Source: Cohnella phaseoli
GTDB lineage: Bacteria > Bacillota > Bacilli > Paenibacillales > Paenibacillaceae
Direction of reading: 5' to 3'
NCBI RefSeq assembly: GCF_003386235.1
Contig: NZ_QRDZ01000008.1
Span: 186,001 to 250,000, forward strand
DNA length: 64,000 nucleotides
The translations under genes were made by a program, and so were the position numbers. Of the stretch, positions 27,965 to 37,848 are shown piece by piece. The notes beneath the pieces are model-generated. The model was not told where the DNA came from. It saw only the letters and a program-made list of their open reading frames with translations, and searched no databases. Position 1 is the first letter of the stretch. Each line of letters opens with the position of its first letter.

Positions 27965-30900
27965 TTATGGAATTATAGTAGCAGTTAAACTGACATTAGC
28001 AAGCGATACGGCTCCGTTGCCGGAGTAGATGAACTGCACGAACATCCACTTATACGCGGGCACGGAAAATGTCTGTTCAAACTTCTGCCAGCCTGAACCG
28101 ACCGGAGGGTTCACCGCCACAGAAAGGGAGCTTCCGGCCTCATCGTAATTATCGCTATACAAGACCGCGGAACCGCCTTCCGATTTTGCCCACCAGGTTA
28201 AGGTGTACTCGCCGCTCTCGACGGGTAACCACATGTTGATATTAAAGCCGTCCGTGCCGGAAAACTCCAGCGCCTTTCCTTTTTGAGCGTCGTTTTTGAT
28301 CTCAAGCCCATCGCCCAAAGCTTTGCCGGACCAGCCGTTCAAACCGTCGAGGAAATTCCCGTTCGGGATCAGGTTTCCGGGTATAATGGCAGCCTCGCCA
28401 TCCTTAACCAAATCAATGTCTGCAATCGCGATCGTTCCGTTGCCGGGATAAATAAACTGCAAGAACAGATATCCATCTGCCGTGACTTGGAACGTCTTTT
28501 CGAATTTCTGCCAGCCCGCTCCTGCAGCCGGGGTCACACCCACAGCAAAGTTGCCTTGGCTGCTCCAGCCGTCTGCGGTATCGTAATTTTCGCTAAATAA
28601 AGTCGCGATGCCGCCATCCGATTTTGCCCACAAGGTCAAGGTGTATACCTCGCCGCTCTTAACGGGAATACGAGGTTCCGCGAAGATGCTGAAATTTTCT
28701 GTACCCGAGAATTCCAACGCTTTGCCATGTGCGGCATCGCTATGGATCGCAAGTCCGTTGCCTAATCCTTTGCCGTTGCCTACACCCCAGCCGGCCAATC
28801 CGAGAAGGAAGTTTCCGTTCGGGATCAACTTGCCAAGCGTAATCTCGCCATCCTTAACAAAGCGGATGTCCGCAAGGGCGATCTCTCCGTTGCCGGGGTA
28901 AATAAACTGCACGAATTGATACCCGTCAGCGGCTGCATGGAAGGTCTTCTCGAACTTCTGCCAGCCCGCTCCCGCTGCAGGCTCTACACCCATAGCAAAA
29001 TTGCCTTGATCGTTCCACCCGCTGCCGGAATCGTAATTTGCGCTAAACAGCGTCACGGTGCCGCCCTCGGATTTTGCCCACCACGTTAACGTATATACAT
29101 CGCCGCTCTTGACGGGGATTCGAGGCGACGTGTACATATTGAAGCCCTCCGCACCCGAAAACTCCAGCGCTTTTCCGCGTTCGGCATCGTCTTCAAGAGT
29201 AAGTCCGTATCCCAGCCCCTTGCCGCCGCTTACCGTCCAACCGCTTAGACCGAGGCCAAAGTTGCCGTTCGGCATACGATTTTTCGGCAGCGATTCATCG
29301 GCGTAAGTAAAGACTACAGTATAGGTTTCACCGGCCATCGCCTTGAAATTGACCTCGTCGACCGTCAGACCGAATAGCTTGATGTTTTCAAGCGTATAGC
29401 CCGTTGCATCCGTTGGCGCGAGCACCACATCGGTTCCCGCCGGCACCGTATACGTACCTGCTGCCACGCCGCCGGTATAGGTAAACGTCGGATATCCGCC
29501 TAACGGTTTATTGAGCCAACTTTCTATGATTTTGATAGTCGCCGGCGATTCGGTTTTCGGCGTATTCTCGCTGACAAATATTCGATCTATGTTCGCGCCG
29601 ATTGTCTCGTTCGGAATGTAGAACACATAGCTTCCGTCATTGGCCTTCTGCTGATCTGTCTGCACCGAGATTTCATAATCCCAATATTCCGCAAGTCCTT
29701 GGTCGCCATCAAAATCCCAAGCCGCAAATAAGTTACCCGTGTTAGGAGGATTTACGGCTTCAAATACCGCCTTGATCGTCACGTTCTGGGCAGGCATTAC
29801 GAATGTGTCTCCGCTGATTGAGACGGTTCCCGCGACAACTTGCCACTCTTTGAATTGATAGCCCGAGTTCGGCGTTGCGGTCAGCGCAACTGTCGTTCCT
29901 GCCGACGCTGCGGTCGGGCTTCCGCTCGCTGTGCCGTTGCCGTCGTTTTGTACCGTTATCGCATAATTCGTCTGATTGTTGCCACCTGGGTTGCTTCCGC
30001 TCTGATTACCGCCCGGATTTCCCCCACCCTGGCTGTTACTGCTTTGGCTGTTACCTCCCTGATTGTAATTGACATCGATCACTACGCCGTCGGAATTGAT
30101 ATTCGCCGTAATGATACTCCCGCTTCCCGAAACATGTACAGGAACGCTAAAATTGGCTGTCGTTACGGTGCTCCCGGTATTAAGCATGATTTTTGCGCGT
30201 GCCGCCAAAACGGTCAGAGCATTTAATAAGTTAACTTTGCCCTCGACAATCAAGGTTGCCTGCGCTTTAATCTCTATTCCGTTCACCGTACCTCTTATCG
30301 TCACAACGGCACTTTCCGGAGTACCTGCCGCCACTGAAATATTCGGGTTCACCGCGTTCTGAACATCGATGATCCCGCCCGACAGCGTGATGATCCCCGC
30401 TACGGAATGACTTCCTGTCCCGTCGAATACGAGTCTTGTGTTGTATTCCGAATTCAAAACAACATACCCCAGATTGCAGTTCGTCATCCCTACAGAGTTC
30501 TTGCCCCCGCCGTAGATGTACGTTATTCCTTTTACAGTGACGTTATTAAGCGTTACGTTTCCGTCCGCAACGTCTTTGGCGATTATCAGATCGCCGTTGA
30601 CGACAACGCCGTCTAGCGTCACGCCTTTTTTCGCTACCGTCACATCCATGTAATTTTGAATTTTTACGCCATCTCCAAGATTAGATGTAACCGTGACGGA
30701 CGACAATTCAGCCGCATTATTCCGATCCGCCATTAATCGCTTCTCGGACCTCAGCATAACGGCATAAGCTTCCGCCCTTGTGATGTTGTTTTTAGGCTGG
30801 AATTTCCCGTCCGGATAGCCTAGCAGCACGTTTGCTTTAGCCAGCGCACCGACGAAATCGACAGACCAGCCGGCTATATTTTTGACGTCGACAAAGGTGC

Positions 30901-31354
30901 CGGCATATTCTTTTCCCTGAGGAAGCTTCAAAATTTTCCCGATAACCGTAGAAAGCTCCTGTCTGGAGATCGGATCGTTCGGATGAACATTCGATCCGTC
31001 GCCGATCATATACCCTTCCGCTCTCGCGATCTGCAAATCCTTGTAATACCAAGCGGAGGAATCCGCATCCTTATAATCGATCGCCGCCGTACGGGTATAT
31101 CCGTACATTTTGTTGATCGCTGCCGCGACTTCTGCGCGGGTGATCGGAATTTGAGGGTTAACATTGCCATTGGCATCGTCCGGACTTATGATACCTCGTT
31201 CGAGAAGAACCGCTATTGTCTCTTTAGCCCAACTGTTCTCGTAGTCTACTCTTGTCGTATCCGAAGCCAAGGCCGGGGTCCTAATTGCAAACGCCGATAA
31301 AATGACGCATAGAGAAAGAATGATCGATAGGATTCTCTTAATTTTACTCTGCAT
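27965..31354 (-). CDS. SLH-anchored surface protein with beta-helix, InlB-type repeat and three tandem CBM-like modules
   Basis: A 1129-residue exported protein. Signal peptide (about 1–30), three SLH domains (about 38–210) that bind secondary cell-wall polymer, a beta-helix-like segment (about 215–430), a Gly/Asn/Ser linker, a divergent InlB B-repeat (about 463–540), a beta-sandwich (about 545–685) and three CBM4_9-like modules starting near 693, 841 and 996 (each NGNFxxGLxGW...). No catalytic domain is visible, so it is likely a wall-bound carbohydrate-capture protein. It starts 15 bp after the secreted glycosidase gene, on the same strand. Ligand unknown. Confidence 0.85.
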   Translation of the reverse strand: MQSKIKRILSIILSLCVILSAFAIRTPALASDTTRVDYENSWAKETIAVLLERGIISPDDANGNVNPQIPITRAEVAAAINKMYGYTRTAAIDYKDADSSAWYYKDLQIARAEGYMIGDGSNVHPNDPISRQELSTVIGKILKLPQGKEYAGTFVDVKNIAGWSVDFVGALAKANVLLGYPDGKFQPKNNITRAEAYAVMLRSEKRLMADRNNAAELSSVTVTSNLGDGVKIQNYMDVTVAKKGVTLDGVVVNGDLIIAKDVADGNVTLNNVTVKGITYIYGGGKNSVGMTNCNLGYVVLNSEYNTRLVFDGTGSHSVAGIITLSGGIIDVQNAVNPNISVAAGTPESAVVTIRGTVNGIEIKAQATLIVEGKVNLLNALTVLAARAKIMLNTGSTVTTANFSVPVHVSGSGSIITANINSDGVVIDVNYNQGGNSQSSNSQGGGNPGGNQSGSNPGGNNQTNYAITVQNDGNGTASGSPTAASAGTTVALTATPNSGYQFKEWQVVAGTVSISGDTFVMPAQNVTIKAVFEAVNPPNTGNLFAAWDFDGDQGLAEYWDYEISVQTDQQKANDGSYVFYIPNETIGANIDRIFVSENTPKTESPATIKIIESWLNKPLGGYPTFTYTGGVAAGTYTVPAGTDVVLAPTDATGYTLENIKLFGLTVDEVNFKAMAGETYTVVFTYADESLPKNRMPNGNFGLGLSGWTVSGGKGLGYGLTLEDDAERGKALEFSGAEGFNMYTSPRIPVKSGDVYTLTWWAKSEGGTVTLFSANYDSGSGWNDQGNFAMGVEPAAGAGWQKFEKTFHAAADGYQFVQFIYPGNGEIALADIRFVKDGEITLGKLIPNGNFLLGLAGWGVGNGKGLGNGLAIHSDAAHGKALEFSGTENFSIFAEPRIPVKSGEVYTLTLWAKSDGGIATLFSENYDTADGWSSQGNFAVGVTPAAGAGWQKFEKTFQVTADGYLFLQFIYPGNGTIAIADIDLVKDGEAAIIPGNLIPNGNFLDGLNGWSGKALGDGLEIKNDAQKGKALEFSGTDGFNINMWLPVESGEYTLTWWAKSEGGSAVLYSDNYDEAGSSLSVAVNPPVGSGWQKFEQTFSVPAYKWMFVQFIYSGNGAVSLANVSLTATIIP

Positions 31355-31369
31355 GCTCCACCCCTCCTT

Positions 31370-34123
31370 TTAAGGCTGCTTAAAGCATTGAATATCGTCA
31401 AAATATACAGTGCCGCTACCCTCTAGCATCACACGGAATTCCGCTCTGGCGGCTTCGCTATAAGCGGATGGGATGCCAACCTCTGTCGAAAATGACTTCC
31501 ATTCGTCCGCCGTAGAGGTGAAATAACTGCTTTGCCCGTTGCCTAACACCTGATCCGCATTGTCATATACGGTCCATTCGATGCTTGGCCCCGTGTTGCT
31601 GCCCGGCACAAAAGTTGATTTCAACCATCCGGCGATGTCGTATACGCCGCCCGCTTCAACCGCAATATCGATAGAAATATAGGCCTCGCCGCCGCTTGCC
31701 GCTTCGAGCTTCAACACCTTGCCTCTCGCCGCTTCCCCGCTATCCACGAAGCTGACCGCACCGCTGGAAAGATAGGCGGACGGCACCTTCCACCCGGCCG
31801 ATCTTGTCGTAATCGTGATGCTTTCCTTCTTATTAAATACGTTTCCGTCAACCTTCAAATATCCGCCGTTAGAGCTATTGTCACGGACGTAGAGCAGTCC
31901 CGGAAAATCAGCTCCGCTTTGCACGCCGGATTCAATTTTCAGAGCGTTTGTCTCCGTACCCTGACGAGAATTGTTCTTCACCGGGGGAATCGTCGCGGCA
32001 ATACCCGAGTCTTCGGCCTCCAGGTTCAAGGTCTTCCAGTCCGTAATTTTATAGAGCGCAGCTTCCTCCCTCCCCAGATTAAGGGTCATGCTCCCGCTGC
32101 CTTCCTGTATGCCGCCTTCCGTCAACCCAACCGGAACTGCCATGTATTTGCCGATCGCGTTGCCGTCGCCGTTTTTAAGAGGGATTGTCACACTATGCGC
32201 ATTCCGTCCTTTGTTATAAGCCATAACGTATAATTGACCGTCATCCGAAAGCCAGTTTATCCATAGCAGGCCGTTGGCCTGACCCTGTTCTCCCGCCGGG
32301 ATAGCGTCGTGCTCGCCGAGGATCTGGACATTTCCGTTGACGTATAGATCAAATAGCAGCGGGACCTCTTCGTTATTAATCTTACTGAAGGGTCTCCACA
32401 GATGCGTATCGTAAAGGTGAGCGATTAAGGATTGGTCCGCTGCCAAGAACGCATCGTCTATTCGGTAATATCCTACGCCGCGTCCGCCAGCCTCGAACGT
32501 TCTGAAGACCGAGTTGCGGATGGATTGTACAGTCGGGTGCCCTCCATTCTCAAATCCGTAATAATACGTTGCGACGAGATTAAGTACGGGACGTCTATTA
32601 TTTTGAGCAAGATTCACATCGATTGTATTCGTAATGCTCGTAGTGTCATTGCCGCCTCGCACATAAGCATCAAAGCTGAATATATCGCTGTATTTTCTCG
32701 TTTCGTTCTGATTGGCTCCGAAATCGACCAGATACACGGGATGATTGTCGTCGATATTGCGAATCGCCACGTAAGCCGCCTCTAGCTCTAACTTCTTCTG
32801 CTCCATTGCTTCTCTGTCATTGGAGTTATAAATTCCGAGCGGCTCGTCATCCACCATCCACGCGAAGACTCGCGGGTCGTCCTTATATTCGTCCACTGTT
32901 TCTTTGGTTTGTTCGATCTGATCGGGGTGCCCCGCTCCAAGTGGAGGAACTCTGAGGTTGTACATGATTTTCAATCCTGTATCGTCCAACGCTTGCCATG
33001 TATTGGCCGATCTTTCCATGTAATAATAGGAAAACACAACTGTGGTTCCCGCATCCTTCGCCATTTGGAACCGGGATGGTGAATCTACGCCATAAGCAAT
33101 AACAGGATTGAATTTTTCGTCTCGTTCGCCCGGGAAAATGCCAAAGTTAATATCCCCGTCACTGTCCATCATCTTCGGTCGAGGATATTTGTACAGGTTT
33201 TGGCTGAACTCCTCCAGCTTCTGACCGCCGCTGTCCTTGATGGTCGCCACCAGCGTGTACTTATGCTTCATCTGGCTCAGATGGGCGATTGGAATGAAAT
33301 AATTCGCCGTGAATGAGGTGAACGGCGTGTTCAACTGCTCAGCCACCTTCGTCTCTGTCTCACTGTCATAAAGGACAAAATCGACCTTAGCGCCTGCTTC
33401 CGGCTTGCCCTCGTAATACGGCTCAACATGAACGGAGGCGTTCACGCCGTCCTCGTCCGGATAAGGAAATACCCGATCCGTATCCAATCTGTACGGCTCA
33501 GGTCCGCCGGAGACCGTAATCTTCACGTCGTCGACCCAGACCGTTCCGAGGCTGTCGTTGCTGAACCGGGGCGCGATAATAACCTGGCCTCCTGCATCCA
33601 TGGGAACTCTGAATGTTGTTTTAAGTTCTGCCCAATTTCCTTGGGTATCCTCTGAAATCCCCATTGCGCTGTTGTCCGTGGTGCTGTGCCACGCACCGTT
33701 CGCGCGATAATACTCGATCAGAAACCAGACATTGCCGGTTCCGTTGGTCCAATCTGTTTTCACCCGGGCGCTTAATTCGTAGGTGACGTATGGGCTGAAT
33801 AAGTTCCCGTCCAACGTTTGAACTTCCATTCTATTGCTGCCTGTGCCTAACCCCTCAAACTTGAGAGAATGGCTTCCGGAATACGATGTGGTGGAATCGA
33901 TCGATGTCCGAACATTTGACGAGGAATCTTTGAACCTGGTCGACCAGGGCGACGCCCAGCCTGCTGCGAGGGTCTCGAAACCGCCGTTGACCACCGGGAC
34001 TTCACTGCCTACAGCGGGGATCGTATCGTCGGCTTGCACCGGTAATACATTCACCGGAAACAGTTGAAGGATCATCGCCAAAGCAAGTGCGGAAGTTAAA
34101 ACACGAAATACGATTTTCTTCAC
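31370..34123 (-). CDS. Secreted multidomain putative glycoside hydrolase (TIM barrel flanked by CBMs)
   Basis: A 917-residue exported protein. Signal peptide ending near residue 31 (VQA before DDT), N-terminal CBM4_9-like module (about 38–205), an Ig-like sandwich (about 215–310), a TIM-barrel-like domain (about 325–620) and a C-terminal carbohydrate-binding sandwich (about 760–917). WMVDDEPLG (near residue 424) has the look of a clan GH-A acid/base strand end; the nucleophile is not clear, so no GH family is assigned. GTG start after GGGAGG. It has a perfect cre upstream and is cotranscribed with the SLH/CBM protein. Confidence 0.75.
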   Translation of the reverse strand: MKKIVFRVLTSALALAMILQLFPVNVLPVQADDTIPAVGSEVPVVNGGFETLAAGWASPWSTRFKDSSSNVRTSIDSTTSYSGSHSLKFEGLGTGSNRMEVQTLDGNLFSPYVTYELSARVKTDWTNGTGNVWFLIEYYRANGAWHSTTDNSAMGISEDTQGNWAELKTTFRVPMDAGGQVIIAPRFSNDSLGTVWVDDVKITVSGGPEPYRLDTDRVFPYPDEDGVNASVHVEPYYEGKPEAGAKVDFVLYDSETETKVAEQLNTPFTSFTANYFIPIAHLSQMKHKYTLVATIKDSGGQKLEEFSQNLYKYPRPKMMDSDGDINFGIFPGERDEKFNPVIAYGVDSPSRFQMAKDAGTTVVFSYYYMERSANTWQALDDTGLKIMYNLRVPPLGAGHPDQIEQTKETVDEYKDDPRVFAWMVDDEPLGIYNSNDREAMEQKKLELEAAYVAIRNIDDNHPVYLVDFGANQNETRKYSDIFSFDAYVRGGNDTTSITNTIDVNLAQNNRRPVLNLVATYYYGFENGGHPTVQSIRNSVFRTFEAGGRGVGYYRIDDAFLAADQSLIAHLYDTHLWRPFSKINNEEVPLLFDLYVNGNVQILGEHDAIPAGEQGQANGLLWINWLSDDGQLYVMAYNKGRNAHSVTIPLKNGDGNAIGKYMAVPVGLTEGGIQEGSGSMTLNLGREEAALYKITDWKTLNLEAEDSGIAATIPPVKNNSRQGTETNALKIESGVQSGADFPGLLYVRDNSSNGGYLKVDGNVFNKKESITITTRSAGWKVPSAYLSSGAVSFVDSGEAARGKVLKLEAASGGEAYISIDIAVEAGGVYDIAGWLKSTFVPGSNTGPSIEWTVYDNADQVLGNGQSSYFTSTADEWKSFSTEVGIPSAYSEAARAEFRVMLEGSGTVYFDDIQCFKQP

Positions 34124-34151
34124 CTTTAGTCCTCCCTTTAATCAGTCTTTA

Positions 34152-34165
34152 TGTTAGCGCTTACA
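34152..34165. promoter_or_regulatory. cre site (CcpA) upstream of the secreted glycosidase
   Basis: On the minus strand TGTAAGCGCTAACA fits the catabolite-responsive consensus TGWAARCGYTWNCW at every position. It lies 28–42 bp before the GTG start, where bound CcpA would block transcription when preferred sugars are present. Confidence 0.75.
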
Positions 34166-34180
34166 TTAAGATGATACAGG

Positions 34181-34244
34181 AGGCTCACTCGCTTTCATAT
34201 GTTCATACTTAGTATCCAGTATGTCTATATTTTAGAGTGAGCCT
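34181..34244. terminator. Nested hairpin after the six-hairpin glycosidase gene
   Basis: Outer 10-bp arms AGGCTCACTC and GAGTGAGCCT enclose a second hairpin (CATACT/AGTATG). No clear T-run follows on the minus strand. It separates the importer/glycosidase operon from the cre-controlled pair. Confidence 0.55.
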
Positions 34245-34255
34245 CGATCAATCCC

Positions 34256-36907
34256 CTATTCTTCAAAATACAATTCAATCTCTGCCTCTCCGCCGAAATC
34301 GTCCCACCGCACGCTCTCCTCATCCGGCAAGTAGACGCCTCCGCCCGATAGGCGGACGACACGTTTGCCTTCCGGATGCGGGAGCCGCAGCTGCACGGTC
34401 GCGGGCCCGCGGCTCGAATCGCAATTCAGGCTGACCGTTATGCGGCTGCCTTCGGACTTGACCCGCAACGAGAACTGGCCGAAATAACTATGCACGTCCT
34501 GAAGTTCAATGCGCTTCCCTTGCTTCAGCCAATCGCGCGGAATCCCCGGCAGCAGCTTGAGAGTCGTGCCTTCCTCCATATATAGCATCCAACGGGTTTG
34601 CATCAAGAACCAGCCTTCTTCGTGCGTCTTGTGAGGACTGACCTGGTAATAATGCTCCCAGAACGTGTATGTCTCCCTGTCGGCCAGAGCAGCAAAGGTA
34701 TTATAGTAAGCTTTCAGGAACGCTTTTACCTCGCCGCGCTTCAAGTGAACCCACGGATGCGTGCTGTAATAAGGCTGGCTGAACGCCACATTGCGCGTAA
34801 ACATCAGTTCGTTATGGTAGTGGATGAGGTAGTCGGCCGCTCGCTCGCGCGGATCGATCACTTCCTGGAACAGCAAATACATCGGCCCGAGCATCGAATC
34901 CCGACTCATGAAGGAGCCGTGCGTATACCAGTTGCCGCCTTCCGTATAGAGCGACAGTGGGCCGCGCGATTCCGTCCAAGGCGGCGCGGTAGGAACCCAT
35001 GTGCCGTCGCCAAGCGGAACGACCGGTGAACGGGCGACCGCTTCGTCGAACGAGGCGCGGATATCGGCTTTTAGCCCTTCCGCATCGGCGTGAATTTGCC
35101 CGGACAGCTCGGCGTCAAGCTCAGTAAGCATTTCCGCCAGCCTGCTCAGCCCAATATATGCATAGCCGCTCAGCATAAAGGAATGGAACGGGTCCTCCGG
35201 ATCGGCCGTCTTGCCTTCCAGCATGCCGTAGCCCCGACCGCGCAAATTCTCCGTTTCGTTGCGCTTGCGCCAATCCATCAGGAAGGCATAGGATTTAAGC
35301 AGCTTAGGCTGGATTTCGCGAATCCATTCCAAGTCGCGCGTATAACGGTAATACTCCCCGATGCACCATAGAGCCGCACCGGTTTCCAGCATATAGCCGC
35401 CGAAATTTTGCATTAACCCGCTCTCATGCTGCTTATCCAGGAAGAAGCTCAGCCCCCGCCGGGCCGTATCGCTCCATCCCATCGCGTTCATAAACTGGAT
35501 AATCGGCGAGCTTTCCGAGCCGATGGCGGTATAGATGCCAATCGCCGGAACGAGCGTTCCTTCCGGTTCCTGACCGTAAAAAATTAGATCTGTATGCAGA
35601 AGACCCGCCCGAAGCATCTGTTCGATGCGCGGCTCCGGCAGCCGAATCTGCGCGCCTCGCGATAGCTTATCTTCCCAGAAAGCGCGACATTCCGTATGCC
35701 GCTCCCGGAAATTCTGTTCGCTCAGCCTAAGCGCCCGCTCGCGCGACACAGGTTCGTGAGGCAAATAGAACTCGAAGCAGGCTTCCTCGCCCGGCATCAC
35801 CAGAACAGCCGACTCCTCCGTTTGCAGCGGTCGGCCATTCAGCTTCGATACGCCGAACACCCGATCGTCGCTATAGTGCGCGAAGCCCGTGCTGCCCTCA
35901 AACGTATAAGGAATGCCGCCGGCGTTGGGAATCAGGTTCTTGAACCAGGCGTATCTCGGCACCGAACCGGTATTGGCAGCCGTAATCCGGCAGTAATATA
36001 CCGTTGTCTCGCCCGAGATCGCAGCTCCCTGAAGCAGAATCTCCCGCTCCTCGGCCTGAGCTTCCGTAAACATATGACCGAATCCGTAACCGTCGGCAAG
36101 CAAATAGTGCGTTCCGTCTACGCTGCCCGACGTCAACGGGCGAGACTCATAGGAAACAAACGATACCGCCGTGTAGACCATCTCGTCATCCGTAATCTCT
36201 GTATGAAGGATCGGCAGCGTTCCCTCCTCCAGCTTGCGGACAACTCCGTCCGTACAGCCCATTCCCCGGCCGACCATATAATAGTAGCGAACCGGTTTGC
36301 CGCCGCTCTCCGGCAAGCCGACTTCCGTTGCATGCTGGCGCGGCTGAACCCAGTCCCATTGCAGCGCCGAGCCGCCTATAGGCGGCTCCCAGAAGTTATT
36401 GCTCGGTCGGCCGCGCACCTGGGATTCGAAGATGCGCGTATCCCGGCTGACCCCTTGCCAGATCGGGCAGGGCTGATCCTTCGTCGCTGCGCTTGCCGCC
36501 TCGAACGACTCCTCCGGTTCCTCGGCCAGCTTCTGCAGGTTTGTCCGCAGCCCTCTCCGCTTGATGTCGGCTTCCAGTTCCTCATAGGAACGGAAGTCGG
36601 CAGCCGATGTTACTGCCACGCCGTAATCCGGCATGTAGATGGGATACGCCTCATGAACGTCCTCCGCAAAAAAGCTGAAAGGACAAGCGCAGTCGACGAT
36701 GCTGACCAGCAGCTTCCCCTCACCGGGCGCGTAAAGCGGCTCAATAGACACCACGAGAGTCAGCGGGCCTGCGCTGTGATCCTTCCATTCCTCTATCTCC
36801 GCAATCCCGTCACCGGTCTCGATCCCAAAACTATGCAAGCTGCCGTTCATGACCTCGATACGGCCGGCTGCGGGACCCTTTTTCCATACGACTCTTACCC
36901 TCTTCAC
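34256..36907 (-). CDS. Cytoplasmic glycosidase-like protein, six-hairpin (alpha,alpha-barrel) type
   Basis: An 883-residue protein without a signal peptide. The N-terminal half (to about 420) is beta-rich; the middle (about 420–790) has the helical pattern of six-hairpin glycosidases, with conserved-looking stretches such as NAMGWSDTARRGLSF and YTEGGNWYTHG, and the end is a small beta domain like those of GH65/GH78-type enzymes. The exact family cannot be assigned by eye, and catalytic acids are not certain. GTG start with GGAAG upstream. It is the last gene of the binding-protein/LplB/LplC operon, so it probably degrades the imported oligosaccharide. Confidence 0.7.
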   Translation of the reverse strand: MKRVRVVWKKGPAAGRIEVMNGSLHSFGIETGDGIAEIEEWKDHSAGPLTLVVSIEPLYAPGEGKLLVSIVDCACPFSFFAEDVHEAYPIYMPDYGVAVTSAADFRSYEELEADIKRRGLRTNLQKLAEEPEESFEAASAATKDQPCPIWQGVSRDTRIFESQVRGRPSNNFWEPPIGGSALQWDWVQPRQHATEVGLPESGGKPVRYYYMVGRGMGCTDGVVRKLEEGTLPILHTEITDDEMVYTAVSFVSYESRPLTSGSVDGTHYLLADGYGFGHMFTEAQAEEREILLQGAAISGETTVYYCRITAANTGSVPRYAWFKNLIPNAGGIPYTFEGSTGFAHYSDDRVFGVSKLNGRPLQTEESAVLVMPGEEACFEFYLPHEPVSRERALRLSEQNFRERHTECRAFWEDKLSRGAQIRLPEPRIEQMLRAGLLHTDLIFYGQEPEGTLVPAIGIYTAIGSESSPIIQFMNAMGWSDTARRGLSFFLDKQHESGLMQNFGGYMLETGAALWCIGEYYRYTRDLEWIREIQPKLLKSYAFLMDWRKRNETENLRGRGYGMLEGKTADPEDPFHSFMLSGYAYIGLSRLAEMLTELDAELSGQIHADAEGLKADIRASFDEAVARSPVVPLGDGTWVPTAPPWTESRGPLSLYTEGGNWYTHGSFMSRDSMLGPMYLLFQEVIDPRERAADYLIHYHNELMFTRNVAFSQPYYSTHPWVHLKRGEVKAFLKAYYNTFAALADRETYTFWEHYYQVSPHKTHEEGWFLMQTRWMLYMEEGTTLKLLPGIPRDWLKQGKRIELQDVHSYFGQFSLRVKSEGSRITVSLNCDSSRGPATVQLRLPHPEGKRVVRLSGGGVYLPDEESVRWDDFGGEAEIELYFEE

Positions 36908-36940
36908 CGTGAATACACTTCCTTCTGCACAGATGCCCGA

Positions 36941-37831
36941 TTACTCCTTCACCGATCCCAGCGTGATGCCGTGAATGAAATAGCGTTGCAGGAACGGATA
37001 GACGAGCAGTACCGGAATAATCGTGACAAATATTTTCGCCGCATTCAGCGACTTGTTCGAAAGCTTCGCCGCCTGCTCCAGCTTGTCGGAATCCGTCTCG
37101 TTCAGATCGAGCTGCACGACCAATTGCTGAATGTACGTCTGCAGCGGATAGTTCTCGGGCTTGCTCATCAGAATAAGTCCTTGGAAAAAATCGTTCCAGT
37201 GCGCCACGATGCTGAACAGCGTTACGGTAGCGAGCGCCGGGACGGCCACCGGAATATAGATGCGAAGCAGCAAATGCCAAGGACCCGAGCCGTCGATGTA
37301 AGCAGCTTCCTTCAGCTCCTTGGGCAGATTGCGCATGAAATTCATTACGAGAATCACGTTGAAGACAGGTACGGCTCCCGGAATAACGAGCGCCCAGATC
37401 GAATTGAGCATGCCGAGCGACTTGACCACCAAGTACCACGGAATCAATCCGCCCCCGAACAGCATCGTAAAGACGATAAACCACATGTAGACATTACGGC
37501 CTTTAAACTCTCTGGCATTCATCGATAGCGGATAAGCCATCAGTACAGTCAGCAGAAACTGAATGCCCGCTCCAAGCACAACCCTCTCCAGCGATACCGC
37601 GAATGCGCGGAAAAACTTGGCGTCGTCCAATATTTTCAGATAGGCGTTCCACGTAAAATCGACCGGCACAAACAGCACTTTGCCGCCCTCCACCGCCGAC
37701 TTATCGCTCAGAGACACCGCAACGGTGTGCCAGATCGGCGCTATGCATGCAAGTGTAATCAGCACAAGCAGGGTAGCGAGCAGATAGTCCGTTATCGTCA
37801 GCTTTCGCGTATTCGTACTTATAGCCTGCAC
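36941..37831 (-). CDS. Carbohydrate ABC transporter permease, LplC type
   Basis: 296 residues with six helices; EAA loop EAAYIDGSGPWHLLLRIYIP and the class ending RYFIHGITLGSVKE. It works with the LplB-type permease encoded 17 bp upstream. No ATPase gene is in the operon. Confidence 0.92.
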   Translation of the reverse strand: MQAISTNTRKLTITDYLLATLLVLITLACIAPIWHTVAVSLSDKSAVEGGKVLFVPVDFTWNAYLKILDDAKFFRAFAVSLERVVLGAGIQFLLTVLMAYPLSMNAREFKGRNVYMWFIVFTMLFGGGLIPWYLVVKSLGMLNSIWALVIPGAVPVFNVILVMNFMRNLPKELKEAAYIDGSGPWHLLLRIYIPVAVPALATVTLFSIVAHWNDFFQGLILMSKPENYPLQTYIQQLVVQLDLNETDSDKLEQAAKLSNKSLNAAKIFVTIIPVLLVYPFLQRYFIHGITLGSVKE

Positions 37832-37848
37832 GGCTCTCCCCCTCCCCG

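Noticed and set aside
35696..37528. 610-codon plus-strand open frame
   Set aside because: Spans the antisense of two real genes (six-hairpin glycosidase and permease) and ignores their boundaries.
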